This document shows positions 1 through 7,944 of a stretch of 48,810 nt of DNA, piece by piece. How positions within the stretch are numbered: the first letter of the stretch is position 1; the number at the start of each line of letters is the position of its first letter. Source of the DNA: Caldilineaceae bacterium (lineage in GTDB: Bacteria > Chloroflexota > Anaerolineae > Caldilineales > Caldilineaceae); the NCBI GenBank assembly GCA_020845455.1, contig JADLFO010000099.1, positions 1 to 48,810 of the forward strand. The letters run 5' to 3'. The notes beneath the pieces are model-generated. The model was given only the letters and a program-made list of their open reading frames with translations, made no database searches and was not told the DNA's origin. The position numbers and the translations under genes were made by a program.

Positions 1-98
1 ATATGAAATTCGTACTCGTGCAGGCTGCCGTCGTAGAGCGCATCGACGGCAGCCTGTCCGCGTTCTGCGGGGATGGTTTTGGTGATTCCGAAGCTCAT
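1..98 (-). CDS. Hypothetical protein, N-terminal part only
   Basis: An ATG at 98 opens a frame running leftwards off the window edge without a stop. It gives 32 residues beginning MSFGITKTIPAERG. An AGGAAA Shine-Dalgarno sequence lies about 8 bases upstream on the minus strand. It follows the RarD-like gene by 45 bases on the same strand, so it is probably the third gene of the leftward enolase-superfamily operon. The N-terminus is hydrophilic and I do not recognise the family. Most of the gene is outside the window. Confidence 0.5.
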   Translation of the reverse strand, partial: MSFGITKTIPAERGQAAVDALYDGSLHEYEFH

Positions 99-143
99 GG
101 CGTGTTTCCTGGTTACTTTCCGCTCGATGAGGCAGCGCGGAGA

Positions 144-1034
144 TCAGCGCGGGCGCAGGGCTAAATGCAGACGGCGGCGGACGGTGATGCTCTCGGCGGT
201 GAAGATCGCCAGCGCAACCCAGATAAAGCTGAAGCCTGTCAGCAGGGTCGGGCTGAACGGCTCACGATAGAGCAGGACGCCTAGGATAAATGAGATGGTG
301 GGTGAGATGTATTGCAGCAGGCCCATCACGGTGAGCGGGACGCGCTGTGCGCCGGCGGCGAACAGGATCAGGGGGATGGCGGTGACCACACCCGATAAGA
401 CCAGCAGCGCGAGCGTCGTCCACGGTACGCTGTGCAGGGCGGATGTGCGGCTGAACTCCACAAAGCCCAAATACGCCAGCACAGGCACGATCAGGATCCA
501 AGTCTCCAGGAATTGTCCTTCGAGCGCGCCCAGCGTCGTCTTTTTCTTCAGCAGCCCATAGAAGCCAAACGAAAAGGCCAGGGTGAGTGCGATCCAGGGC
601 AGGCGGCCATAGGTTGCGGCCAGGTAGGCGACGCCGATGGCCGCGATGGCGATGGCAAGCCATTGCCAGGGGCGAGGCCGCTCGTGTAGAAAGACGATGG
701 CGAGCAGCACGTTGACGAGCGGCAGGATGAAGTAGCCCAGGCTGGTCTCAAGGATCTGGCCGATGTTGACGGCGTAGATATAGGAAAGCCAGTTAACGAG
801 GATGAGCGCGGCGGTTGCGCCGAAGGTAAGCAGGATGCGCGGCGAGCGCAGCGCGGGCCTCAGCCGGCGCCAATCGCGGCGCAGCGCCAAGACCCCGGCG
901 ACGAAGAGCGCCGACCAGAGCACGCGATGGGCGGTGATCTGGAGGGCAGACACGGCGGCCAGCGCCTTCCAGTAGATGGGCAGGAGGCCCCACATGACGT
1001 AGGCTGTGAGGGCGTATAGCGTTCCTCGGTTCAT
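144..1034 (-). CDS. RarD-like EamA family permease
   Basis: The 296-residue product is almost wholly hydrophobic with about ten predicted membrane helices, as in RarD proteins of the drug/metabolite transporter superfamily (two EamA halves). It opens with the family-typical MNRGTLYALTAYVMWGLLPI and has the usual RarD length. RarD proteins are inner-membrane permeases whose substrates are mostly unknown; chloramphenicol tolerance has been reported for some. The start ATG overlaps the stop of the upstream enolase-superfamily gene by one base (TAATG), so the two are probably translationally coupled. Export or import of a metabolite related to the neighbouring racemase-like enzyme is possible but is inference. 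Confidence 0.8.
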   Translation of the reverse strand: MNRGTLYALTAYVMWGLLPIYWKALAAVSALQITAHRVLWSALFVAGVLALRRDWRRLRPALRSPRILLTFGATAALILVNWLSYIYAVNIGQILETSLGYFILPLVNVLLAIVFLHERPRPWQWLAIAIAAIGVAYLAATYGRLPWIALTLAFSFGFYGLLKKKTTLGALEGQFLETWILIVPVLAYLGFVEFSRTSALHSVPWTTLALLVLSGVVTAIPLILFAAGAQRVPLTVMGLLQYISPTISFILGVLLYREPFSPTLLTGFSFIWVALAIFTAESITVRRRLHLALRPR

Positions 1035-2179
1035 TAGGCTGTGATCACGTCGGCGACCAGATCGCGGTCGAGTTCAACGCCCAGACCCGGCTTGGTGGGG
1101 ACGGCGATGCAGCCGTCGGCGTCAAGCGTGGGCGGGTCCTGCAAGATCGAGAAGCCGTAGGCGTAGTCGCCGATGGGCGGGTCGTGGAGGACTTCCAAAT
1201 AGGGCGAATGGGGCCAGGCGGCGACGAGGTGGAGATGGGCAATCGTGCCCAGATTACGCCCACCGTGGTGGGGTACGACTTTTTTGCCATAGGCTTCGGC
1301 CAGGACGCCGATCTTGCGCAGGTCGGTGATTCCGATGTTGACCATGCTTTCGGGCTGGAGGATGTCATAGACGTTCATCTCAAGCATCTGCACAAATTCA
1401 TGGATGCCGCGGTTGTTCTCGCCGCCGGCGATGGGCATGGCGACGGCGGCGTTGATGCGCGCCAAGTCTTTGAAGGCATAGCGGGGCAGCGGTTCCTCGA
1501 GCCAGTAGCAGCCCAACTTGTCCAGTTCGCGCGCGGTTTCGAGGGCGCGGCGATAGTCCCAGACCAGGCCGGGCTGCCAGACGCCCGCCGACTGCGCCTG
1601 ATTGGCGTCGACCATGACTGCCATGCGGTCGCCGGCGGCGCGGCGCACCAATTCGACGGTGCGCAGGTCCTCCTGCATGGTGGGGTGATGGAGGCGCAGC
1701 TTGATGGCCTGCCATCCTTGATCGGCCAACTGTGCGGCCAGATCGGCGCGCTGTTCGGGCGTGGCAAGCCGGACCATGCTGGCGTAGGCGGGCACACGGT
1801 CGCGACCGCCGCCGAGCAGTTTGTTGAGCGGCTGGCCGCACGCTTTGCCGACGATGTCCCACAGGGCGATGTCGATGCCGGCGGCCCCTTGATAGGCCGC
1901 GCCGTGGGCGTAGTAGCGCAGCACGCCGGACAGATGCTCCGTATCGAAGGGGTCACGGCCTGCGAGGCGTTGGTTGACCGCGGCGAGCAGCGACGGATGC
2001 AAGCCGGGGCCGAGGCCGGTGATGCCGCCGTCGGTGTGGATCTCGGTCACGGTTCCGCCGCCGCGGCGAAACTGCATACGGCCTCCCAGGTCCCAAGCCG
2101 GCTCGATCGCGCCGACTTCTTCGACCACGCGCAGGTTGAGCAGACGAATTTCGGTGATTTTTAGCCCAGATGCGGACAT
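1034..2179 (-). CDS. Mandelate racemase/muconate lactonizing enzyme family protein
   Basis: This 381-residue enolase-superfamily enzyme has an alpha/beta capping domain (about residues 1-125) and a TIM barrel. Visible active-site elements are a K-x-R motif on strand 2 (Lys160, Arg162), metal ligands Asp191 (VMVDANQ), Glu228/229 (WLEEP) and Glu254 (AGGEN), and His304/305 (VPHHGG) at the strand 7 position. Such enzymes abstract the proton alpha to a carboxylate using Mg2+, giving racemases or sugar-acid dehydratases. K-x-R in place of K-x-K, with a terminal His, fits the mandelate racemase side of the superfamily, but the substrate cannot be read from sequence. GGAGAGG lies just upstream of the ATG. 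It is the first gene of the leftward operon with the RarD-like permease. Confidence 0.85.
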   Translation of the reverse strand: MSASGLKITEIRLLNLRVVEEVGAIEPAWDLGGRMQFRRGGGTVTEIHTDGGITGLGPGLHPSLLAAVNQRLAGRDPFDTEHLSGVLRYYAHGAAYQGAAGIDIALWDIVGKACGQPLNKLLGGGRDRVPAYASMVRLATPEQRADLAAQLADQGWQAIKLRLHHPTMQEDLRTVELVRRAAGDRMAVMVDANQAQSAGVWQPGLVWDYRRALETARELDKLGCYWLEEPLPRYAFKDLARINAAVAMPIAGGENNRGIHEFVQMLEMNVYDILQPESMVNIGITDLRKIGVLAEAYGKKVVPHHGGRNLGTIAHLHLVAAWPHSPYLEVLHDPPIGDYAYGFSILQDPPTLDADGCIAVPTKPGLGVELDRDLVADVITA

Positions 2180-2341
2180 GGTTGCCTCTCCGGTGCAGGC
2201 GTGGCGCTGTCATCAGGGGGACAGCGACCCCCGGGCGTAATGAATGTAGACGGTTGCCCACCATCTTACTTCAGATGGGAGCGTTGCAGCCAATTGTCCG
2301 GCAGAGTAAACGCCCGCGATGGACGGCTGCTTGGGATTACA

Positions 2342-2355
2342 CCCCTGTGCAGGGG
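2342..2355. promoter_or_regulatory. Short palindrome, possible operator
   Basis: CCCCTG and CAGGGG face each other across two bases (CCCCTGTGCAGGGG). It ends nine bases before the -35 hexamer of the promoter at 2365. Position and symmetry suggest a regulator site; no regulator gene is nearby. Confidence 0.3.
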
Positions 2356-2364
2356 CCGTCTGCT

Positions 2365-2394
2365 TTGACCTGGCTTGGCACTGTCCGCTATACT
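2365..2394 (+). promoter_or_regulatory. Sigma-70-type promoter
   Basis: TTGACC (2365-2370) and TATACT (2389-2394) are separated by 18 bases, a close match to the housekeeping consensus. It points towards the PIG-L gene at 2550, leaving a leader of about 150 bases, and probably drives the PIG-L, S41, MFS and hydrolase genes. Confidence 0.65.
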
Positions 2395-2549
2395 CGCAAA
2401 CCAGGGGCGCGCAGCGTTGGCCTGCGCCGCTCTGTTCGCCGGAAGGCCGCCGGGCCGGCGACGATTGCGTTGACCGCTGCGGTGCGCGCCTGCGCCGGGA
2501 TGGGCCGCGCGGGCCGGTCTCACCGCCAACCTAGGAGATGTGATGCTTC

Positions 2550-3245
2550 ATGAGTGAGCAGCAAGAGAGTTTGGATCGCGTGATGGTCATTGCCGCCCAT
2601 CCGGACGACCCGGAGTTTGGCTGCGGCGCGACGATTGCCAAGTTGGCCGAACAGGGCAAGGAGATCACCTATATCCTGCTCACCAGCGGCGATAAGGGGA
2701 GCCATGACCCGGGGGTGAGGCCGGGCCAGCTTGCGGCGACGCGCGAGCGCGAGCAGCGCGCGGCGGCGGCAGTGCTGGGCGTGAAGGAGGTGATCTATCT
2801 GCGCTATGCGGACGGCATCTTGGAAAATACGCTGGCGCTGCGCGGCCAACTAGCCAATCTGCTGCGCCGCCACAAACCTCATATTGTGTTTGCGATCGAC
2901 CCGTGGAGGCACTACCAGTTACATCCGGATCACCGTGCGGCGGGCTTTGCGGCGCTGGATGCGATCTTTGCGGCGCGTGAATGGAATATCTTTGCCGAGC
3001 AGTTGGTTGAAGATGAAGACCCGTGGCGCGTCAAACAGGTCTATCTGTTTTGGACGGACAACCCCGACCATTGGGAGGATGTCGGCGACACGATCGGGCG
3101 CCGGATCGAGGCGCTGACCTGCCATGTGAGCCAAGTCGGCGCCGATACCACCAAACTTGACGAGCGCATCCGCGAGCGGGCGGCGAAGACGGGCGAGAAG
3201 CCGGGCTACAGTTTTGCGGAGGAGTTTAAGCTGCTTCAGCTTTAG
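2550..3245 (+). CDS. PIG-L/LmbE family deacetylase
   Basis: The 231-residue protein carries the zinc-binding AHPDD motif at residues 16-20 and HPDH at 125-128, the two signatures of the PIG-L/LmbE fold. The family hydrolyses N-acetyl groups from sugars or sugar conjugates, such as GlcNAc-inositol, bacillithiol and mycothiol precursors, and lincomycin intermediates. The length is typical. AGGAG lies 12 bases before the ATG and a promoter lies 150 bases upstream. No glycosyltransferase for a thiol cofactor adjoins it, so the substrate is unassigned. The S41 gene begins 11 bases downstream, so the two are likely cotranscribed. Confidence 0.85.
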   Translation: MSEQQESLDRVMVIAAHPDDPEFGCGATIAKLAEQGKEITYILLTSGDKGSHDPGVRPGQLAATREREQRAAAAVLGVKEVIYLRYADGILENTLALRGQLANLLRRHKPHIVFAIDPWRHYQLHPDHRAAGFAALDAIFAAREWNIFAEQLVEDEDPWRVKQVYLFWTDNPDHWEDVGDTIGRRIEALTCHVSQVGADTTKLDERIRERAAKTGEKPGYSFAEEFKLLQL

Positions 3246-3256
3246 AGGATGCCTGT

Positions 3257-4510
3257 ATGAATCGTTGGGTAAAAGTCTTAGTGGTCCTGGTCGTCATCGC
3301 CTTGGTGGGGATGACCTCTTTGGGCGCGGGGGTGCTGATCGGCTCTTCGGGGGTTGGCAGCGCGCTCTGGCGAGGGGGCAGCGGCGAGGAGCCGGAGCAG
3401 TTCGGCGTTTTCTGGCAGGCGTGGGATATTGTCCAGAAGAATTTTGTCGACCGGGACGCGCTAGACCCGACGGCCATGACCTATGGCGCGATCCGTGGGA
3501 TGGTGACGGCATTGGGCGACGAGGGCCACACGGCCTTTTTGACGCCTGAGGAGCGCGAGCGCCAGCAGTCGGACCTGTCGGGCACGTTCAGCGGGATCGG
3601 CGCACAACTGGGGGTCCGCGATCAACTGCCGGTGATCGTCGCGCCTTTCGACGGGTCGCCCGCCGATCAGGCGGGCGTGAAGGCGGGCGACATCATCATC
3701 AAGGTGGATGGCCAAGATGTGACGACGCTGCCGCTCAACGAGATCGTGGCGCTGATCCGCGGCCCGGAAGGGACAGACGTGACGCTTTCGCTGCTGCGGC
3801 CCGACGAAAACCGCAGCTTGGAGGTGACGATCACGCGCGGCGAGATCAAGGTGCCGGCGGCCAGTTGGGCGATGATCCCAGGCACACAGGTGGCGTTGAT
3901 CCGGCTCAGCCAGTTCAGTGCCAATGCCCTGCCGGATGTGGTGCGCTCGGTGAGTGAAGCCAAAGAGTCCGGGGCCGCGTCGCTGATCGTCGACGTGCGC
4001 AACAATCCGGGGGGGCTGCTGGAGCAGGCGATCTCGGTGACGAGCCAGTTCCTCAAGGATGGCAATGTGCTGCTGGAGGAGGACGCGCAGGGGCAGCGTA
4101 AGGCTTATGCGGTGGAGTCCGGCGGCGTGGCGACCGACCTGCCGCTGGTGGTGCTGATCAACCCGGGGTCGGCCAGTTCGGCGGAGATCTTCGCCGGCGC
4201 GATCCAGGACCACGAGCGGGGTAAGCTGGTAGGTGAAACAACATTTGGTACAGGGACCGTGCTTCAGCCCTATATTTTGGAGGACGGGTCGGCGCTGCTG
4301 TTGGGGACTCGACAGTGGTTGACGCCCAACGGCCGCCTGATCCGCAAGCAGGGGATCAGCCCGGATGTGGCGGTGGAACTTCCGATCGAGGCGGATCTGC
4401 TGACGCCGGAGGAGATAGAGGGGATGACTCCGGAAGAACTCTCGGCCAGTGCAGACACGCAGATGCTCAAGGCGCTGGAGCTTTTGGGCGCGCGGCCGCC
4501 TGCCGAATAG
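3257..4510 (+). CDS. S41 (CtpA-like) peptidase, catalytic Lys absent
   Basis: This 417-residue protein has an N-terminal membrane anchor or signal (residues 6-30), a helical region, a PDZ domain (about 108-195) and an S41 tail-specific protease domain (about 205-375). The nucleophile motif is intact (GSASSAEIF, Ser307 by alignment with E. coli Prc Ser430). The general-base Lys, 25 residues later in Prc (TFGKG), is Thr332 here (TFGTG). The protein would act outside the cell membrane on substrate C-termini, but the Ser-Lys dyad is incomplete. It may use another base or be a pseudo-protease. The C-terminus (TPEEIEGMTPEELSASAD) is acidic and low in complexity. It sits between PIG-L and an MFS gene. 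Confidence 0.85.
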   Translation: MNRWVKVLVVLVVIALVGMTSLGAGVLIGSSGVGSALWRGGSGEEPEQFGVFWQAWDIVQKNFVDRDALDPTAMTYGAIRGMVTALGDEGHTAFLTPEERERQQSDLSGTFSGIGAQLGVRDQLPVIVAPFDGSPADQAGVKAGDIIIKVDGQDVTTLPLNEIVALIRGPEGTDVTLSLLRPDENRSLEVTITRGEIKVPAASWAMIPGTQVALIRLSQFSANALPDVVRSVSEAKESGAASLIVDVRNNPGGLLEQAISVTSQFLKDGNVLLEEDAQGQRKAYAVESGGVATDLPLVVLINPGSASSAEIFAGAIQDHERGKLVGETTFGTGTVLQPYILEDGSALLLGTRQWLTPNGRLIRKQGISPDVAVELPIEADLLTPEEIEGMTPEELSASADTQMLKALELLGARPPAE

Positions 4511-4601
4511 AGCCGGCCAACGGGGTCGCGGTATCGGGCCGCAGTATCGAAACCGCCGCATCGCAAGACAGGCCGTTGCGCTGCCCTAGGTAAGAGGTTG
4601 C

Positions 4602-5942
4602 ATGTCTCCAACTGAGCCGGATTTCCGAGGAAATGGCGCGCGCGATCCCTATGCCGCCTTTCGCGTGCCCGCCTACAGATCTTATCTGTTTGGCTGGATC
4701 ATCGCCATGCTGGGGACGCGCATCCAAAGCGTGGCGATTGGCTGGGAGATGTATCAACGCACGGGGGATGCGCTGGCGTTGGGCATGGTGGGGTTGGCGC
4801 AGGCGCTGCCCACGATGGCCTTTGCGCTGCCCGCCGGCTTTCTGGCGGACAAGTTCAACCGGCCGCGGTTGATGATGGTCAGCCTAGGGTTGATGACCTT
4901 GACATCGCTGGCGCTGGCCTGGCTCTCGTATACGCAAGGCTCCGTGGCGGCCATGTACCTCTTTTTGTTTCTCGACGCCACGGCGGTGACGCTGGGCCGC
5001 CCGGCGCGGTCTGCGCTAATGCCGCAACTGGTGCCAAAGCCGGTCTTTCCCAACGCGGTGATGTGGAATACCAGTCTGATGCAGATTGCGGCAGTGGTGG
5101 GGCCGGCTCTGGGCGGGCTGGTGGTGGCATTCAACGTGCCGCTGGCCTATGTGATCACGGCGGCAAGTTCGCTGATCTATATGGTGATGTTGGCGCGCCT
5201 GAAGTTTGTCCATGACTCGAAGGCGGTCGGCGCGGCGAGCTTTCAGACGCTGGTGGCGGGGATCCGCTTTGTGTTTGAGAAGCGGATCATCCTGACCATG
5301 ATCTCGCTGGACATGTTTGCGGTCTTGCTGGGAGGGGCGGTCTATCTGCTGCCGATCTTTGCCGAGGATATCTTGCAGGTGGGCGCGACCGGGTTTGGCT
5401 GGCTGCGCGCCGCGCCTGCCATGGGCGCGCTGATGATGGCGCTGCTCTTGATCTACTTGCCGCCCATGCAGCGCGCGGGGCGCACCCTGCTCCTGAGCGT
5501 GGCTGCATTCGGGGTGGCGACAATTATCTTTGGCCTTTCCGGGTCATTTTGGCTCTCGTTTGCGATGTTGTTCTTGACGGGAGCATTTGACAATATCAGT
5601 ATGGTGATCCGGCAGACGCTGCTACAACTGCTGACGCCGGACTATATGCGCGGCCGCGTGTCGGCTGTGAACAGTATTTTCATCGGCGCGTCGAATGAGT
5701 TGGGGGGGCTGGAGTCGGGCGTGGTGGCCCACTTTTTTGGGCCGGTCTTTTCGGTAGTCAGCGGCGGGATCGGTACGCTGCTGGTCGTGGGCGCGACCGC
5801 GCTGGCGTCGCCTGAACTGCGGCGCTATGGCCCATTGAGCGATGCGGCTGTCGATGCGGAGGCCGAACCACCCGAGCGACCTTCCCCTCCGGCGCATACG
5901 GTTGCGCCGTCCACCCAGGCTGAAGCTGCAGCCGACGATTGA
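4602..5942 (+). CDS. MFS transporter, EntS/MFS_3-like
   Basis: The 446-residue protein has twelve predicted membrane helices. It begins with the AFRVPAYRSYLFGWIIAMLG pattern common in MFS_3 exporters of the enterobactin exporter EntS type, and has the loop motif GFLADKFNRPRLM between helices 2 and 3. These proteins export small molecules or drugs by proton antiport across the inner membrane. The hydrophilic C-tail (from about 405) is rich in Ala, Pro and Glu. There are 91 non-coding bases before it and only 11 between its stop and the alpha/beta hydrolase, so those two are probably cotranscribed. Substrate unknown. Confidence 0.8.
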   Translation: MSPTEPDFRGNGARDPYAAFRVPAYRSYLFGWIIAMLGTRIQSVAIGWEMYQRTGDALALGMVGLAQALPTMAFALPAGFLADKFNRPRLMMVSLGLMTLTSLALAWLSYTQGSVAAMYLFLFLDATAVTLGRPARSALMPQLVPKPVFPNAVMWNTSLMQIAAVVGPALGGLVVAFNVPLAYVITAASSLIYMVMLARLKFVHDSKAVGAASFQTLVAGIRFVFEKRIILTMISLDMFAVLLGGAVYLLPIFAEDILQVGATGFGWLRAAPAMGALMMALLLIYLPPMQRAGRTLLLSVAAFGVATIIFGLSGSFWLSFAMLFLTGAFDNISMVIRQTLLQLLTPDYMRGRVSAVNSIFIGASNELGGLESGVVAHFFGPVFSVVSGGIGTLLVVGATALASPELRRYGPLSDAAVDAEAEPPERPSPPAHTVAPSTQAEAAADD

Positions 5943-5953
5943 GAGGATAGGCG

Positions 5954-6805
5954 ATGGGTTCTGGACAGGATTGGAAGGCCGGCGATGTGGACGCAGGCGG
6001 TGTGCGCATCCATTATCACCGCACGGGAGGGAACAAACCGCCGGTAGTGTTGGCCCATGGGGTTACCGACAACGGGCTGTGTTGGACCCGGCTGGCGCAC
6101 GCTTTGGAGCCAGAGTACGATTTGATTATGGTGGATGCGCGCGGCCACGGCGACTCGGACAAGCCAGAGCGCGGCTATAGCCCGCGCGACCATGCCGGCG
6201 ATCTAGCGGCGGTGATTCGCCAGTTGGAACTTGCCCGGCCGGTGGTGATCGGCCATTCGATGGGCGCGGGGAGCGCGGCGAATCTGCTGGCGGCCTACCC
6301 AGGGCTGACGGCGGGCGCAGTGCTGGAAGACCCGCCGTGGCGGATGCCGGGTGAAGGGAACGCCAATCTAAATTTGGCCGCCGAACGGGCGGAACGCATC
6401 GAACGGCGCAAAGAATTGGCGCGTGAACAATTACTGGTCGAGGGCCGCGCCGACAATCCGCTGTGGTCGGAGGAGGAGTTTGCGCCCTGGATCGACGCCA
6501 AGTACAAGGTCAGCCCCAACGTCGTGGAGTATGTGGGCCGGAACCGCGGCCCCTGGACCGAACTGGTGGCCCAGTTTGCGGAGCCGGTGCTTTTGGTGCG
6601 TGGCGACCCTGAGCGCGGCGGGATCATTGGGCCGGAACAGGCGTCGCAAGCGGTGGCGCTGAACCCACTGGTGACGGTCGTGCATTTGCCGGGCGCAGGC
6701 CATAACGTGCGGCGCGAGCAATTTGACGGCTTTGTGAGCGCCGTGCGCAGTTTTCTGCAAACCACATTAGGACAAGTAGACCCAGCGGTCTCTAGACCAG
6801 TCTGA
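5954..6805 (+). CDS. Alpha/beta hydrolase
   Basis: A 283-residue alpha/beta-hydrolase-fold enzyme with a visible triad: Ser102 in the nucleophile elbow GHSMG, Asp218 (VRGDPE) and His250 (GAGHNV). The oxyanion-hole HG motif is at residues 35-36. A lid insertion of about 60 residues (135-195) is rich in Glu and Arg. The reaction could be ester, lactone or haloalkane hydrolysis; the sequence does not decide. It follows the MFS gene by 11 bases. Its last 14 bases overlap the end of the convergent ROK gene, so there is no room for a terminator between them. Confidence 0.82.
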   Translation: MGSGQDWKAGDVDAGGVRIHYHRTGGNKPPVVLAHGVTDNGLCWTRLAHALEPEYDLIMVDARGHGDSDKPERGYSPRDHAGDLAAVIRQLELARPVVIGHSMGAGSAANLLAAYPGLTAGAVLEDPPWRMPGEGNANLNLAAERAERIERRKELAREQLLVEGRADNPLWSEEEFAPWIDAKYKVSPNVVEYVGRNRGPWTELVAQFAEPVLLVRGDPERGGIIGPEQASQAVALNPLVTVVHLPGAGHNVRREQFDGFVSAVRSFLQTTLGQVDPAVSRPV

Positions 6806-7769
6806 GCCGGCTAAAGGCGAGCCAAGCCGCGCCACTCAGGACCGCATCGACGCCCAGTTCGGCGCGGCGCATCGCCACCCGCGCCGGACCGGGCATTGGG
6901 TTGGCGCGCAGGGCGTTCTCCAGATGACTCCACCAGAGATGGCCGATCTCTGGGACGCCGCCGCCGATCACCACGACTTCGGGGTCGAGCACGTTGAGCA
7001 CGCCGCCTAGGGCTGTGCCGAGGATGGTTGCGCCTTCGGCGATGGCATGGCGGGCATGGGCGTCGCCCTGGCGCGCCAGGTCTGCGACCTGCTGGAGGTC
7101 GAGTTTGTCGCGGCTGCCGCTGAACTCACGGTAGCGCTGCACCATCGCCGGGCCGCAGGTATAGGCCTCGAGGTGACCGGTCGCGCCGCAACTGCAACGC
7201 CGCGTGCCGTCGATGTCGATGACAAGATGGCAGATCTCGCCCGCGCTCCAGGTGGCTCCGCGCCAGATGGTCCCTTGGCGCACGACCGCGCCGCCGACTC
7301 CAGTGCCCACGGCAACATAGAGCGCCTCTTGAAAGCCGCGGCCCGCGCCATAGTGGTGCTCGCCCAGCGCCAGGGAATTCACGTCATTATCCACAAAAGT
7401 CTCTAACCCTACCCCGCGGCGGACTTCCTCGGACAAGTGCAGACCGGACCAGCCGGGCAGATTGCCTGAGGCGTAGGAGATCGCGCCCAGATCGGCGTTG
7501 ACCTGTCCGGCGCTGCCAATGCCGACCCCGACTACCGGCAGGCCAAAACGGCTTGCCCTCTCCAACAGTTCCTTGCCGGCTTCGACGACGGTCTGGAGGA
7601 TGGCGGGCGCGCCGAGTTCAGGGCGCGTGGCGCGCACGACTCTCTGTACAACGCTGCCGTTGCGGTTGACCAGCCCGGCCGCGATCTTGGTGCCGCCGAT
7701 GTCGACGGCGAGCGCGTAGTCGTTGGGGGCGGGGGCGTTGGGTGCGGGATCCGTGCTAGCCGGTCGCAT
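6792..7769 (-). CDS. ROK family sugar kinase (glucokinase-like)
   Basis: The 325-residue ROK protein has the ATP phosphate motif DIGGTK (23-28), a DND motif carrying the catalytic Asp129, GTGVGG (155-160), and the ROK zinc site. Zinc ligands are His181, Cys192, Cys194 and, unusually, His199 where the family has Cys (CSCGATGHLE instead of CxCGxxGCxE). No helix-turn-helix domain is present, so it is a kinase-type ROK protein and not a repressor. Expected role: ATP-dependent phosphorylation of glucose, N-acetylmannosamine or another hexose. AAGGA lies 5 bases from the ATG. It is divergent from the Gfo/Idh/MocA gene across 175 bases and could supply the kinase missing from the sugar clusters in this window. 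Confidence 0.85.
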   Translation of the reverse strand: MRPASTDPAPNAPAPNDYALAVDIGGTKIAAGLVNRNGSVVQRVVRATRPELGAPAILQTVVEAGKELLERASRFGLPVVGVGIGSAGQVNADLGAISYASGNLPGWSGLHLSEEVRRGVGLETFVDNDVNSLALGEHHYGAGRGFQEALYVAVGTGVGGAVVRQGTIWRGATWSAGEICHLVIDIDGTRRCSCGATGHLEAYTCGPAMVQRYREFSGSRDKLDLQQVADLARQGDAHARHAIAEGATILGTALGGVLNVLDPEVVVIGGGVPEIGHLWWSHLENALRANPMPGPARVAMRRAELGVDAVLSGAAWLAFSRLRLV

Positions 7770-7835
7770 AGGTGTCCTTGTCTAGGCTGGGGCGGTGTGA
7801 TGCTGTGCGAATCAAGTCTAGGCGAGGGGCGCGAC

Positions 7836-7864
7836 TTGAGCAAGTTTTCACTATGCGGCATACT
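7836..7864 (+). promoter_or_regulatory. Promoter for the Gfo/Idh/MocA gene
   Basis: TTGAGC (7836-7841) and CATACT (7859-7864) are spaced by 17 bases and point to the start at 7945. It lies in the 175-base divergent gap with the ROK gene. Confidence 0.55.
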
Positions 7865-7944
7865 GGAATGGCTGGCCCGCTGGGACAGAAGGGTGCCTTG
7901 AACTCAAAAACGAGCAGCGCACGGAAGGGCGCTTGAAGGAGCAA

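Larger units (their letters stand above)
2180..2549. other. Divergent intergenic region
   Basis: These 370 bases separate the leftward enolase-superfamily operon from the rightward PIG-L gene. They hold a good rightward promoter (2365-2394) preceded by a short palindrome (2342-2355). I see no convincing gene; open frames here are short and of random composition. No leftward promoter stands out. Confidence 0.5.

Noticed and set aside
1184..2164. 326-codon open frame on the plus strand
   Set aside because: It is antisense to the enolase-superfamily gene, whose full active site is visible; no SD or family motif.
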